Assembly (NCBI RefSeq): GCF_001638985.1
Contig: NW_017265153.1
Location: 803,776-867,775, forward strand
DNA from: Phycomyces blakesleeanus NRRL 1555(-)
Taxonomy: Eukaryota > Mucoromycota > Mucoromycetes > Mucorales > Phycomycetaceae
Length of the DNA stretch: 64,000 nucleotides
Direction: 5' to 3'
How positions within the stretch are numbered: the stretch's first letter is position 1; each line of letters begins with the position of its first letter. The notes beneath the pieces were generated by a model. It searched no databases, was not told the origin of the DNA, and saw only the letters and a list, made by a program, of their open reading frames with translations. The position numbers and the translations under genes were made by a program. This document shows positions 22,862 through 35,081 of the stretch, one piece after another.

Positions 22862-25666
22862 ATGCAATCACACAATGATCCCAAAATCCCACCCAGCCAA
22901 GAACTATCATCACTGATATCTCAATTCAGTGAAGAAGTTCCAGCTGCATCTCCTGTGTTTGAGGGTCATCTCTACCTGAGGACAGAAAAGAAACAATGGC
23001 AATGGCGACTCTTTCGCTTTGACGGATCCTCATTCACCTGTCTCTCTACACGTAAAGTTAAACTACCGCCCAACACAGCTGTCGATGGACCTAGCGATCC
23101 AAACTTACAACTCAGCTTCCTGCAAGCCTCTCCACCAACCTCCTTTACCTCTCCACTTCTTGCGACACCAAAAAAACAACCCCACATTCGATTAACATCA
23201 AAAAGCAACCAGTTAAAGAACCAATCTCAAGACCCAGAACGTGTCATGGCTAGCTACTACCAATTACCAAAATTCACTATCGATATAGCTAACATTTCAG
23301 CAGTATCGATGCTGAAACGGCCAAGCAAAACAAATAATAATAGCAACAAAAACAACAGCCAAGGATTTTACTCAGCAATTACTATCGCACCAGCACCTTC
23401 AAAGTGCTTTTGTGTGCGTACCTTTGATGGACAATGCTTTGTAATGAAAGCTCAAAAGCAAAAGGATCTCGAAAGATGGCTTTTTGTACTCACAAAAATG
23501 TGGAACTTTGTCCAAGCAGTACGGACACAAATTACACAACCATCACCACTTCACCAACAGCAGCAGCAGCAGCAGCAACAACAACAACAACAGCAACAGC
23601 AGCAGCAGCAACAACAACAGCAACAGCAACACCACAACCACCAACAGCAACAGCAGCAAATACAACATCAAATATTCCAACACACTACTCCAACACCTGC
23701 AACACCAACTTCCCGCCTTTATTCAAATCAAGAAACTCCAGACTCCCACGGAAATACCCCAATCATGCATACCATAAATAATCTACCCCTCCAGGACATC
23801 TTGCAAACCCCTCATTCCCAACCATCCTGTCAGATCAATCAAACCGAGCCGTCGCAATATGATCAACGCTACAGAATGCCAATCCTCTCTTTTGAAAAAA
23901 CCCACTGGATCGAGGAGTGGCGAAAATCGCTCGCTGAGCTCATTGCATACGACCCGAACATCAAAGTAAGCCCTCCTCCAATCGAATCAATCCCAGACGA
24001 CGATCGTATGAGTGTCTATAGCGACATGACAAGTGTTAGCAACCGTAACCAGCAGACTACCTATGCTTACGGAAAGCCATCCGGCTTGCCTTCTCGACGA
24101 CGCACACCCACAATTAGTTCTAAGCGATCCAATCGATCGCTACAGAAACTTCCTACTGCAGTTGAGCTAGAGATGCCTCTTCAGCAGCGTACTCGATCCT
24201 CGTTGAGAAAAAAACGGTCGGACGACGTTAAGAACTGGATAGAGCCTGCTAAGCGCATGGAAAGACCTACTGTCGCCCATCCCAATACGACACCCACAGA
24301 CCCATCGATACTACGCAGAAACTTATCTGTGCAATCGGCATCTCGATCGGTCCGCACAAGCTCGATGAGAAAGCCAATGATCCAACGTCTCTCGACGAAC
24401 TTCAACCCTGGACGAGTGTCTTCTTCTCCAGAAATTTACCACATCGATTTTTTCCAAGATACCATGACAGTCGATACCGACGCTCAATTGGATGTAAATA
24501 ATGATGAGCAGGACAAACGACTCCCTACGGTTCGTTATCACCCGTCTGTTCGCGGCAAAGCGGTTCACATCGTAAACCAAGATAGACAAAGTCAGTTTCT
24601 CCTTAGAGGCGCAGAAGAAGAAAAAGAAGAAAAAGATACCCGCAACTCTCAATCGACATCCAGAAGACGCTCTTCAGTCCCTCTCGAGGTAGAAATGCAA
24701 TTGAGTCTTCATCCTCATCATCATCACAGTTTTGGTGACGAGCGTCTTTCTACTATTTCACCTTTGCAGAATCTAGCAAACGTAGAGAATGGACTGTCTT
24801 TCAAGAGAAGACGGGAACGTACACCATCAGGAAACCCAGCCACACCCCCACCTCTCATGTCCCCCTGGACAAGTGATCTTACTGTAGATCAAGATGAAGA
24901 AGTGTGCTTAGCAGACATTCAAAAATCCCTCCAACAGACGCATTTAAACGATGGTTGGCAGCACACGCGATCCCCCTCTGCATCCTCTATACTCGATCTC
25001 CAGAAACAGCAAAATTACATGTATGGCACACCGATAATGCCTTATCCTCAATCATGCTACCCACCTCCGTCTCCGTCGCCGGCTATGGTCAACAATGCTG
25101 CTACTAACAATAATCAGTCTTACCAAAACTTTCCTTTTGTATCACCTATTGTTGCACCTGCTATTCCACCCGTTCAAATCATCCGACCTACAACAATTAC
25201 TTCTCCAACTTGTTTTTCATATGAACGTCCATTCTTACAAGACAAATACAACGACAAAGATAACCTTGAACCTATCATGTCTCGGTCCTCTAGATCGAGC
25301 ACAAACCGTAATACAAGCAGTCGAAAGGGTTACGAGCCGCCCGGTGTAGATGCCCAACATGGAAATTACTCTAACCAGAATCAAAAACGTGAGAGTTGGG
25401 CCATGAAAACATGGACCACACCCGATTTTCAACACCCCACATCAGCAGCAACCGCAACAATAGGAGGGACAAATGCTCGCCCCCAGTCAATGGCACCCGA
25501 GGATTATTATGTCAAAAAATCAAGACCAAGAAGCTGGATGATTCCTTCTAGGTCAGCATTGACAGAGAAATTTCCTGAACGTCTTGAGCCTAGTGATGTT
25601 ATCGTAACTGGTCGGCGATCAATGGACCTAATAACCGAAGGTCGAAAGGGAAAACGATGGGGCTGA
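22862..25666 (+). CDS. PH-domain protein with polyglutamine tract, 934 aa
   Basis: A single exon from the ATG at 22862 encodes 934 residues. An in-frame ATG at 22709 would add a hydrophobic 51-residue leader, but that part is AT-rich and ends in an acceptor-like TTCCAACCCCAG, so the later start is preferred. Residues about 34-230 form a split PH domain: FEGHLYLRTEKKQWQWRLF at the start, then DIANISAVSML, CFCVRTFDGQCFVMKA and the closing helix LERWLFVLTKMW. A polyglutamine tract with mixed CAG and CAA codons follows (about 232-268, DNA about 23556-23660). The remaining ~660 residues are disordered, rich in Ser, Pro, Arg and Asn, with many RRxS sites. PH domains bind phosphoinositides or proteins, so a membrane-associated scaffold is plausible. 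The specific role is unknown. Confidence 0.8.
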   Translation: MQSHNDPKIPPSQELSSLISQFSEEVPAASPVFEGHLYLRTEKKQWQWRLFRFDGSSFTCLSTRKVKLPPNTAVDGPSDPNLQLSFLQASPPTSFTSPLLATPKKQPHIRLTSKSNQLKNQSQDPERVMASYYQLPKFTIDIANISAVSMLKRPSKTNNNSNKNNSQGFYSAITIAPAPSKCFCVRTFDGQCFVMKAQKQKDLERWLFVLTKMWNFVQAVRTQITQPSPLHQQQQQQQQQQQQQQQQQQQQQQQQQHHNHQQQQQQIQHQIFQHTTPTPATPTSRLYSNQETPDSHGNTPIMHTINNLPLQDILQTPHSQPSCQINQTEPSQYDQRYRMPILSFEKTHWIEEWRKSLAELIAYDPNIKVSPPPIESIPDDDRMSVYSDMTSVSNRNQQTTYAYGKPSGLPSRRRTPTISSKRSNRSLQKLPTAVELEMPLQQRTRSSLRKKRSDDVKNWIEPAKRMERPTVAHPNTTPTDPSILRRNLSVQSASRSVRTSSMRKPMIQRLSTNFNPGRVSSSPEIYHIDFFQDTMTVDTDAQLDVNNDEQDKRLPTVRYHPSVRGKAVHIVNQDRQSQFLLRGAEEEKEEKDTRNSQSTSRRRSSVPLEVEMQLSLHPHHHHSFGDERLSTISPLQNLANVENGLSFKRRRERTPSGNPATPPPLMSPWTSDLTVDQDEEVCLADIQKSLQQTHLNDGWQHTRSPSASSILDLQKQQNYMYGTPIMPYPQSCYPPPSPSPAMVNNAATNNNQSYQNFPFVSPIVAPAIPPVQIIRPTTITSPTCFSYERPFLQDKYNDKDNLEPIMSRSSRSSTNRNTSSRKGYEPPGVDAQHGNYSNQNQKRESWAMKTWTTPDFQHPTSAATATIGGTNARPQSMAPEDYYVKKSRPRSWMIPSRSALTEKFPERLEPSDVIVTGRRSMDLITEGRKGKRWG
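23556..23660 (+). repeat. Polyglutamine-coding CAR repeat
   Basis: A tract of mixed CAG and CAA codons inside the PH-protein gene, broken by a few His and Asn codons. It is in frame and lies just after the PH domain. Confidence 0.9.
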
Positions 25667-26138
25667 TCATATATACAAAAAAATTGTTTCTTTCTATCTT
25701 TCTATTTATTTACTTATCTATTTATCTATTTATTCTACCTACTTACCTACTTACCTACTTACATAATGCGCATAATCATAATCATACCACTAAACCTATT
25801 TATCTTTGTATTCAATTTTACATGTCCTTTATTAACATTCTTTTACAAGAAGTGTAGTATACATACACATATACATATCTAGATAATATATATATATATA
25901 TATATATAATTATATCATAATGAATGAATAAATACTATATATATCAATATAATTTTTCACCTTTTTATTTATTTTTATTATAAAAGAAAAACGTATAATT
26001 AGGTTGAAAGAAAAGGAAGGAACATACATTCGATTGAAGTATTATTTATTCAACCACCAAGTAAAGTTCTTTACCTTCTTCTTCCTTCCTTCCTTCCTTC
26101 CTCCTTTTTTTAATTTTATTATTATTATTATTATTATT
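25667..26138. other. Convergent 3' spacer
   Basis: This lies between the PH-protein stop and the TRS120 stop. It holds CTAT and CTAC repeats (25690-25760), a TA run (25888-25906) and an ATT run (26117-26137). No gene was seen. Confidence 0.5.
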
Positions 26139-29077
26139 CTACGTATCATTGACATCTACAATAGCCCATTCATGGTCATAGTAAACTTCGCGGGTATGTA
26201 CATCTTCTGCATGATGAAGGAATTCAAATTGACCGCGAGATAAGAAGCAGAGCGGTAAGCGGTAAGTAACAATATTATTATTGCCAGGAATCTACAAGTA
26301 AGAGTCACGGATTTTTTTTAAAAAAATGTATTAATAAATTAAACAAGCATATATGTATAGCTCATATTATTAATGTATGTGTACTTTACCTCTGGTAGGA
26401 CAACTTGCTGAAGACCTTGCATTAGTAATTTATCTGACAAATCATATTCTTTTGCACCATCATTGTAACTCTGTACAGGCTGAATGCGTAAAATCAACTT
26501 TACAGGGTGCACTAGAATATTCATGTTACAAATAAGAGGCAAAGAAACCGTTAGAACATTTGATATACTTATCTTCTCTTAATACGTATATATAAACTTA
26601 CTATGCCGGTTTCGAATGGAAACATTCATTGACACAAAATCGTTACAATTACACGAGAAGCGGCGATGCCCTGCTTTTTTAACATTTGCGCCTTCCATTT
26701 CAACAATAAACTCCATATCTTCTTTTTTCAAAATAGTCAACTGAAGTGGCGTCAACCTCAGTGAAGGTCTCAAATGAAGCACACCACGGCGATCAGTAGA
26801 AGTACAGCGCCAAGTAGCCTTGATGCGCTTTAAGAGTGACTCGCGATACCAGAACATCTGGAGTCTTGCCCTCTCTTGTTCTGGAGGCATCTTGGGAGCC
26901 TGAGAAACAACAAATTGCTTATTGGGCTCAAACGATGGAATGGGCTGGGTACATGTCTGAGGTTGCAAAAACAAGCGCTTCACAGGCAGGACTACACGTT
27001 TGGTCCATCCCGGCTGAATGGTAACCACAGAGTGTAAGGACTTTTCGACACTATCAGTACCATTATCAATCATGAACTCGATGTTGAATGGAACTGTCCA
27101 GGTATTCCTGACATCCAATGTTACCAGGCAGTAATCACTTTGAGCCTGTTTGTCATTGTCAGCCTGTCGGGTCACAAGCAAGAGGTCCTCTACAGGCTGC
27201 TCAATATCACTCCCCTTGTTGATGTCGAGACTCCTGATGTCCTCTAGAGCCTTGTCCATCATTTCCTCGGAGACAAGAGCATTGTGGCGTAAATACAAGA
27301 CATCCCAGTTGAGTGGCTCCAAGTTTTGGTAAACTGTGACAAGTACAGGAAGGTAGAGTTGGCGGGTATAGAATATGGAAGGACTGTGTGTAGCGCCTTC
27401 CTGATTATTTGCTAGTTGTTTTTGAATCGCACGCTCAAGATAACCATACTCGACCTGAATGGTTCCGCCGGTACTAATGAATAGCAAAGCGTAAGATACG
27501 CGTATATACAGAAAAGAAAAGAAAAGAAAGTGGAGCCCAAGGCGATTTTTGTAAACTCACCATCCACGTTTTCCATAAACGTTCACAATAATTGTAGTTT
27601 GAGAGCCTGGTGGAAGCACAACCTTTTTGCCAATGATTTGTGCAGCCTCATTCATCGAGCCTTCCCAGGAAAACACATGTGTTCCTTTTGTGAACAGTTC
27701 AATTTCATATTGTTCTTCCATAGGAAGTTCTGGGTTCACCAATAATGGATTAATAGTAGTCGAGTCTGTGAAAGACAAAGTAATAAAGTCGACAGGAATA
27801 TTTCCAATGTTCTCCAGCTCAATGGAAATATGGGTCCTAAAGTAAGTCAGAATAAGCACACACACACACATATATATACATATACATATACTACTTTAAA
27901 GAACAGTTCAAGATGTTTAATTGGTACATACATTTCACCTTCATACAGCATCACTGCGCTATGTAAAAGAGACGTTGACTTTATTTTCAATAGAGGTTGC
28001 TCGTCGATAACAGCCAATTCATAAAACTCAACAGGCTTCAATTCATTCGATGATTCTGTGTATATATATCGATAAATACATTTTCTCGATCATCAAGAAA
28101 TTATTTAATAAACCAAAAAAAAAAACTTGCCTCGTCTACGGCCTGATTGTAGGGCACTAAGTCCACTAAATATTTCCAATAAAAACAGCAACAGCAAACG
28201 GTTGGATTTATTTCTATAATTCAAGTAGCCTTTCTTGCTTACCTCTGCTTTAACTTTACAAATTCTTCTTTTGATTGATCATCTTTTTTTCGCTCTCTGC
28301 TGTCCTTCGCCTTTGGCTTCTGGCCAAGATCCACCAAAAACTCTTGCTCAGCAAAACCAACAATCTTTACCAAACAGCCTCGGATTGTTAATACCCCCGA
28401 CTCTTCAGGCGTGCCCGCTAAACGAAGCGTCAACGTTCCATTGGCAGGTATGATCACTGAAGCAGGAGTTGGGATGAATGGTACACCCGATGTACTGTAT
28501 ATTTATTAGTTGACCATAGTGTAACATATGTTGTTTTGGCCTATAGTTATATATATATGTTTATCTATCTTACCTCAATACTACATTTTGAACGTCCAAG
28601 TCAAATCCAAACGGATTTGTCAACATAACCTTGAACTCGCACATCTCGCTCTGGACCAAAGTAACTTGGAACTATATTACAGTAAATCCTATTTTAGTTA
28701 CCATGAAAATATACTGTTTTTTTTTGCACCATTACCTTTTCATCTTTCTTTTGAGCGAAAGGATTGTAAATAAATGGATCACCTGTGGCACTCGTATCAG
28801 CGGCAGAAGCCACAATATTACTTTGAATAGGATGCTGATAAACAGCCTTGCGAGGTATAGGTAACAAAGCCTCGATAGATGAAACAATATTGACACCCCA
28901 ATAATTGACACTGCTCTCAACCTGTCCTGTACGTTTTCCCATAGCAACAATACGTTGGATAGAAGTGGCCAAACGAATCTGCTCTTCTTTAGATATGTGC
29001 CGGTACATATTTTTTAGAAGAACTGTAGTGTAATATAACATCGCGGCGTAATCTAATAGACCCAAAACCAAATACAT

Positions 29078-29111
<34 letters not shown>

Positions 29112-31812
29112 CGAAAATTAGGTCAACAATACCAAAAACAGGTTTCAAGTTGATTAGTATTACCAGGAAGTGCTTCGGCAATGGCAATACACTGGCGCAG
29201 AATGTCAATTTGCAAAGCTGGCCAGCCAAACCTAAAATGCTCTTTTGCTACAGCACCACGGACGCCTTTATTGTTAGATACAGTATTTGTGTTGTTTTCG
29301 GTCTCTTCTTGGGAATGCATTGCTTCCAGTGCACCTCCATCGTGAACATTGCGCTCTAAAAGTTTTTGTTAGAAAAAAAGTATCAAGTTTGGAACACGGT
29401 TATACACCTCACTTATATATACAAGCATTTATTATTTAATGTACCTCCAAGACCATATACTTCGCAAATTTGTTTCATAACATCAAGAACTCCACTGTCA
29501 CTTTTGCCAATTGTCTTTTTGTTTGGATCGCGAGAGCCAGTCATAGAAGCTCTACTCTGAATCAGAAGAGGAAGCATACGAGTGGTGCTTTCGTAGAGTA
29601 CCCATGAAGCCTTGCGATGATATCCAATAGTAGACAATACAGTAGCCATTGAAGTCATCAAATGAATCTAAAATTTGGATTTTTTTTAAAAAAAAAAACA
29701 GTTAATCAGAATTTGACTTTTTGGTTTTGTTTCATAGACATATGGCATAAATAAACAAACAAATTTACCTGATCCAAAAGAGATAGGTCTTCCAGGTGTA
29801 CAACCCAGATTCTCATAGCCCATTCAGCAATCTCGAATCGAGGAATTGTACTGAGCTGAGACTGGGTTGGATTTATGATAGAAGAAAATTGTCCAGGGTG
29901 GATCTCTGTTCCATCTTCCCATAGTTTCCCTTGGACCAGGAGACCCAAAACCTTTTCATGCCAGCCTCCATGTACATGGACAGTCAGCAAAAATCGTGCA
30001 ACTTTTGCACATGCTTCGGCGTAGATGAGACCTGGAATAGGTACGCTCGCGGTAGTGCTTACCCTTGCGTAGTTGTGTAGAACCTGTGTATATTGTTCAA
30101 CAATATCTGATACGGTTGATTTTGGTCCATCGAGAATCGATACATTTTTCTCAGTCGTAGGTGAAGTCGGCTGCCCGTCGGCTGGAAAAAGCTCGGCTGC
30201 ACTTGGACCTCGGGAAACAATATGACCTACATCAGCATGCAAATATTCAAGCAAGAGAGTCGCGCATGCTAAGCCTTCCATAGCACTCGCGAGCCACAAA
30301 AAGTCGGTCATGGATCGAGTCATCTCAATAGCTTGTTGATAACTAATGGATTGTTATCAGCCTTTTCTGCTAATATATACTAAAAAAGGAAACTCAAAAG
30401 AATATGTATATATATGTATATACACATACACATACACATACAAATGTATGTGATGAGTTTTACAACACTCACTGACTGACTGCATCTGGTAAACGACCAG
30501 CTAACAAATAAAAATCAGCCAGAAGTTTCTTTATCCGGCCTGGAGTTCGTCGTTTAGTTTTTCCAATGTCACTTGAATTTGGACCATGAGCACTGGTGGA
30601 CCTGCTCATTGATGGATTAGGAGAGGGAGCTGGCATAGGCGCGAGTTTTGTGGGGGGAGGTCGATTAGCTGAGGCTGTGGAAGCTCGTTTGAGAAATGAA
30701 GAGGATACTGATTGAGTAGGTACGGGTGCTGGAAGAGGTTGTGATGCTCGATAGTTTGGACGGGTTTGATCGCCTTGAGGATTTGGTGAGCTAATAGAAG
30801 GTAAAGGAGCACGTTGTTGCAACGATGATTGAGGTTGTGGCGAGTGAGTTTGCGATTGGTGTACGGGCTCGAACCGGTGGGCGGTATAGGTAAGGGGGAT
30901 GGGCGACTCGAGTACCTGAAGTCGTTCGATCCGACCAGCCTAAGATGACAAGTAATATAATATTCTTTGTTTGTTAAAATGAACAAAATATAAAGTATAG
31001 TAAGCACCCCCCTTCTAATATTCTTCTTTATCTATTTATGTTCTTGACATACAATGGTTGCAAATTGGGTAAGTATTTCGCTGGCAAAATCACAAATCAT
31101 AGTGCTAATATAAAACGACATATTGCCAACATTTGGGATCATTATTAGACCCTTCGTATCATCTGGTTGGGTCTCAGTCGGATCAAAGGCATAGCAACGA
31201 GTTGCAACAGCGGTAGGATACTTTAGGTTCAGCGACTATTTTAGTAACGAAGGTTCTTTTGGTTGTCGGTTGAGTTGGTAATCCCGCCCCTCACCTTGTC
31301 AAGAGTCTCCACAAAGCTTCGGTAGCCTTCACTCAAATCCTTATCCTTCCATTCTTGACAATCCATAATACCAATAACCTGACGAGTATATCAGCTTATT
31401 TTGATTTTTTTCCTTTTTCTTTTTTAAGAAATGAAAGTCTGTGTGCGAATATATTTCATCACTCACACCAAATATTCTGCGGTGAGGTTGGAAATCCTCG
31501 AGATGAGCATGGTCTCGTTTATAGTTTGTCACGAATTGAAAATGCATCTGCCCTTCCTGGAACACTTGACTGCTGAACATAGCTAGTGTTGGAAGGTATA
31601 GGTCAGCTTTCCATCTAGATTCCGAATGAAGCCATAGATGGCTTACCACCAGCGCCTTTGTGTAGATCAGGGGTCACATCGCCTAGTCGAACTACACCGA
31701 ATTTCTTCACCAGCTCAACTTTCTCCCAAAATGTGGATTTCTTGATGGGAGACACAGGTACCAGAAGTACACGGACACGGCATGGTGAAGTGATGTTGAT
31801 GGCCAGATCCAT
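26139..31812 (-). CDS. TRS120: TRAPP II complex subunit Trs120/TRAPPC9, 1412 aa, 17 exons
   Basis: Exons in order: 31647-31812, 31467-31582, 31295-31378, 31053-31220, 30473-30939, 29769-30342, 29445-29667, 29164-29355, 28736-29052, 28574-28671, 28243-28494, 28131-28165, 27932-28055, 27561-27836, 26602-27473, 26390-26511 and 26139-26291 (4239 nt). All phases match. The start MDLAINITSPCRVRVLLVPV and the following KFGVVRLGDVTPDLHKGAG and FSSQVFQEGQMHFQF are typical of the Trs120 N-terminus. A Ser/Pro-rich insert (residues about 190-300) precedes a helical repeat region (AGRLPDAVSHYQQAIEM). The C-terminal half has Ig-like beta segments (IELENIGNIPVDF, NVYGKRGCTGG). Trs120 is part of TRAPP II, the exchange factor for Rab11/Ypt31 at the late Golgi. 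The intron after the 35-nt exon is GC-AG (CGAG|GCAAGT). Confidence 0.93.
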
Positions 31813-33821
31813 GGCTTTCAAGCTTATTATCGAAGGAAACGAAGTGGGTCACGCGTTGAAGTACAAGTGGGGAAAGTTCAATCCATTTTTATTCAATAAC
31901 CGACGTTCTGTCCTGTATGGAACTAGAAGCAACTTTGGGTCCCGTTCCTTGGAATATATTAATACTATAATACTTCCAGAGTATATCATTTAGGTTTATT
32001 AGACATGAAAATATTCAAAAAAGAAAAAGTACTCACCTTTTTGCCAAAGCCCCCTTTCAACTTTGCTTTCTTTTCCTAAGAGAAAAAGCCGATGGTTTTT
32101 ATAAGTTTTTTAAGGATCTTTGTATTATCGATATGTAATTATGAGCAAGAGATTCAAAAGTAATATCAGAGAATCTAGCCCTTAAATTCATACCTTCATT
32201 TTTTATTTTTATTTTTGATAAAGAGTAATAAGGGCTAAGTTACTGGAATACATATATGGTTAAGTCAGGCTTGTTAAGCCCCTTCGTTATCTTTTTTGTT
32301 TGTTTGTTTGTTTGTTGATGTTGTTATTATTAAATTATAGAATATACTCCATTGAATTTCTTTCTGTATTTCTTTCTTTCTATTGGTAGTACTCTTTTTG
32401 TAAAACCAGCCTAATAAATTATTTTCGTTGTGTTCTGTAAAATACTGCCTTGAATCACACAATAAAAGGACTTCTTTAAGAATTAAATGCCAACCCCTTG
32501 TTTTGTTTTTACATATCTTTTCAATTTTTTTATTGAAATAATTCAAAATCTTTTATATAATAAATTGTATATAATCAATCTCAGCTGGTATTGATTTGTG
32601 GTTTAATTAATGCTTGTTTTCAAGATAGTATCCAGTTTTCCATTGACTGAATACGATACCACGAGTATATATATATATATAAACATTCAAATTATAACAA
32701 GACCTCAAACCTTCACAAGATACTACTACAGCTATTGTCATTATTTTATGAAAAGTCAATTTTCCAGTATACCTGCCCATGATCCTAAAACAGACCAAAT
32801 CAGACCAAAGGAGTGTATCTTAATCAATTACTTTCTGATAAAAGGAACCCAGAAGCCACTCAGACATGATTTATTATAATTGATTTTTAGATTGCTTTAC
32901 TTGGAGATCACTATGTGAATTACAATCAAAGCCATATATAAAATCATATGGTATTGTATATGCTACATATATAATTAATGCATCAGTAGTCATACAATCA
33001 AAGCTCGATATAGTGATGTCCGAGATGTTATGCTATATTTTTAAGCTTATAGACCTATTCTTTAACAATCATCACTATTTATGTATGCATATCGTGTTGC
33101 TTTTATTGGTTTTATTTTGGCCATTGAAAAAGGAGCTAAAAAGAAGAAACGCACAAAAACACTTTATCAAAGTTGGTTATACTATTCGTTTAATCCATAT
33201 CTTGGGTTCTTTTTTTTTTTTTTAAAAAAAAAGAGTGTATTTCTACTACTCTTTTTTCTCACGATAACCTTACTTTTGCCGATGGCTGTTATTAGCAGCT
33301 TCTTTATTTTTAGTACTGCAGCTGTTTTCTATAATAAGCCCAAGGGGCAGCTTGAGATTGTAGAAGAAGTACTCGCTCTTAATTTTAAAAGATAAATATC
33401 ACCAAATTGAGATTTGTCTGTAATAATAGTTTAAGTTGGATGTTTATTATATCAAAGTCTGTATTTTTTGTACGAGCAAAATGTTGGCCCAAAATAGCTG
33501 CAAATATGTTAATTTCCCATTCAAGATTAGACATGGTAATCTTATTGAAGATAGACTGTGGCGACAATAAAGCATAAAACTACCCAAGTACAAAAAGTCG
33601 CAAGGGATCACAAAAAAGAAGAAAAGAATAAGGGATCCTTCCATTTCAGACAAATAATATCAATTTTTATAAATATAAAACCCAGTAAGGTTACAGGGGA
33701 TCCTTTTTAGTAGATCATTTCGAGAACAATGAAAAGACGGAATTGTACAACAATATAAAAGCGTCAAAGTTTGTAAGCAACTGGATCTTTACTCTTTGGA
33801 AATACATATCCTACTTTTGAA
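31813..33821. other. Intergenic, no firmly supported gene
   Basis: This lies between the divergent TRS120 and 5-alpha-reductase-like genes. It has AT-rich sequence, a TTTG run (32298-32315) and a (TA)n run near 32664-32680. A hydrophobic frame at 33081-33395 is discussed separately. On the - strand, short spliceable pieces near 32190 and 32040-32075 could be 5'UTR exons of TRS120. Confidence 0.4.
33081..33395 (+). CDS. Doubtful small hydrophobic ORF, 104 aa
   Basis: An open frame starts MYAYRVAFIGFILA and continues through a basic patch (EKGAKKKKRTK) to hydrophobic stretches, ending KPKGQLEIVEEVLALNFKR. Part of it is translated poly(T)/poly(A) (runs of Phe and Lys). The C-terminal third looks protein-like. 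No family was recognised, and it may be chance or a spliced exon of something larger. Confidence 0.18.
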   Translation: MYAYRVAFIGFILAIEKGAKKKKRTKTLYQSWLYYSFNPYLGFFFFFLKKKSVFLLLFFLTITLLLPMAVISSFFIFSTAAVFYNKPKGQLEIVEEVLALNFKR

Positions 33822-34829
33822 ATGCATTATCCCACCTTAGATTCATTTTCAATCTCACTATATGGAATAGCTGCTCTCATGAGTGTATTCCTTCCCTTGC
33901 GTGAGCTTAAGCCCGAAACACGTATGGGTTATTCTAAATTTGCCGTCCCATCAAAGAAAGCAAAAGTAAGTTTCATTTCTTAACTTTTATGTGTATCTTT
34001 ATTTAATACTTCTTTATCAGTTTTCTTCACGCAAAGGAATGATTGTTATATACAGTCCAGCCCTTATTGCCTCTGCAATTGCTGTCATATATGCTTATCT
34101 TAAGTCCATGAACACGTATATCATCCTAAGCGCATCCTTAAGTAGCTTGCATTATATAAAGCGTGTCTATGTACGTACTTTTTGATAAAAAAATACTCAG
34201 GTAAACTTATAATCTTACCGAAAATATATGTATATATAGGAAGCATTGATGGTTCATCGATATTCGGGAAGTTCGTTCGTTCGTGATGTCTTGATCATCT
34301 CTACCAGCTACTTCTCTTTTGCTGTATTCGTGTTTTACCTCTCCTCCCTTGTCCCAGTTAGAAGCGTAGTATCGAAAGAAATACTCTTAGGAGCTGTATT
34401 ATTTTTCTTTGGAGAAAGTTTGAATCATTATCACCATATTATATTAGCTGGTTTACGAAAGGATGGAAGCAAAGAGTACAAGGCAAGTAATTGAAAAGTG
34501 AGATAATACGGTTTTTTTGGTTCTTATAATACTTCTTTAGATTCCAAATGGAGGTTTATTCCAATATATCTGGTGTCCGCATTATGTAAGTACATGAATA
34601 ATAAGCACTATTACTTTAAACAAAAACCTAATATCATGTGCTTTTATAGCTTGGGGAGGTTATTAGCCTTGCTGGTGTTGCTCTTGTCTCGCAAACGTTT
34701 ATCATTGTTGCATTCCAATTTTCCTCCACCATATATCTTCTTGTAAGGTCATACAATACTCGCAAATGGTACGAGAATCGGTTCCCTGGTGCTCCTTATA
34801 GAGCAAGTGTCATCCCTTTCATATTCTAG
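33822..34829 (+). CDS. Steroid 5-alpha-reductase-like (polyprenol/enoyl reductase family) membrane enzyme, 253 aa
   Basis: Exons 33822-33965, 34021-34170, 34240-34482, 34541-34585 and 34650-34829 (762 nt). The third intron is GC-AG (TACAAG|GCAAGT). Several hydrophobic helices are followed by the C-terminal steroid-dehydrogenase signature: NHYHHIILAGLRKDGSKEYK, then IPNGGLFQYIWCPHY, LGEVISLAG and the ending TRKWYENRFPGAPYRASVIPF. This matches the 3-oxo-5-alpha-steroid 4-dehydrogenase C-terminal domain shared by SRD5A, DET2 and TSC13-type proteins. Such NADPH-dependent ER enzymes reduce a carbon-carbon double bond next to a carbonyl. The substrate in this fungus cannot be told from sequence; sterol-like, polyprenal or enoyl-CoA substrates are all possible. 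Length fits the family. Confidence 0.87.
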
Positions 34830-35081
34830 ACCGACATATAATTATATCTTATCTACAATCACAAAATACCATACCATACCATACCATGTCATATTATCTC
34901 ATTTCATAGCATTTCATAGCATATAATAGCATAACATAGCATAAAATATCATCATATCATGTCAAATCATTCAAGTCTTGTCAAATAAATAATTGTTTAA
35001 AGTGTTGCATTAAGAAATAAAATAAATTCGGTATAAGAAAGTACAGCTTGTGATGTGTTTTAAAGAGAACATACTATATAC

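Noticed and set aside
32030..32200. Short spliceable pieces on - (ATGAAG then a Lys/Gly-rich stretch)
   Set aside because: Too short to be a gene and no downstream partner was found; they may be 5'UTR exons of TRS120.
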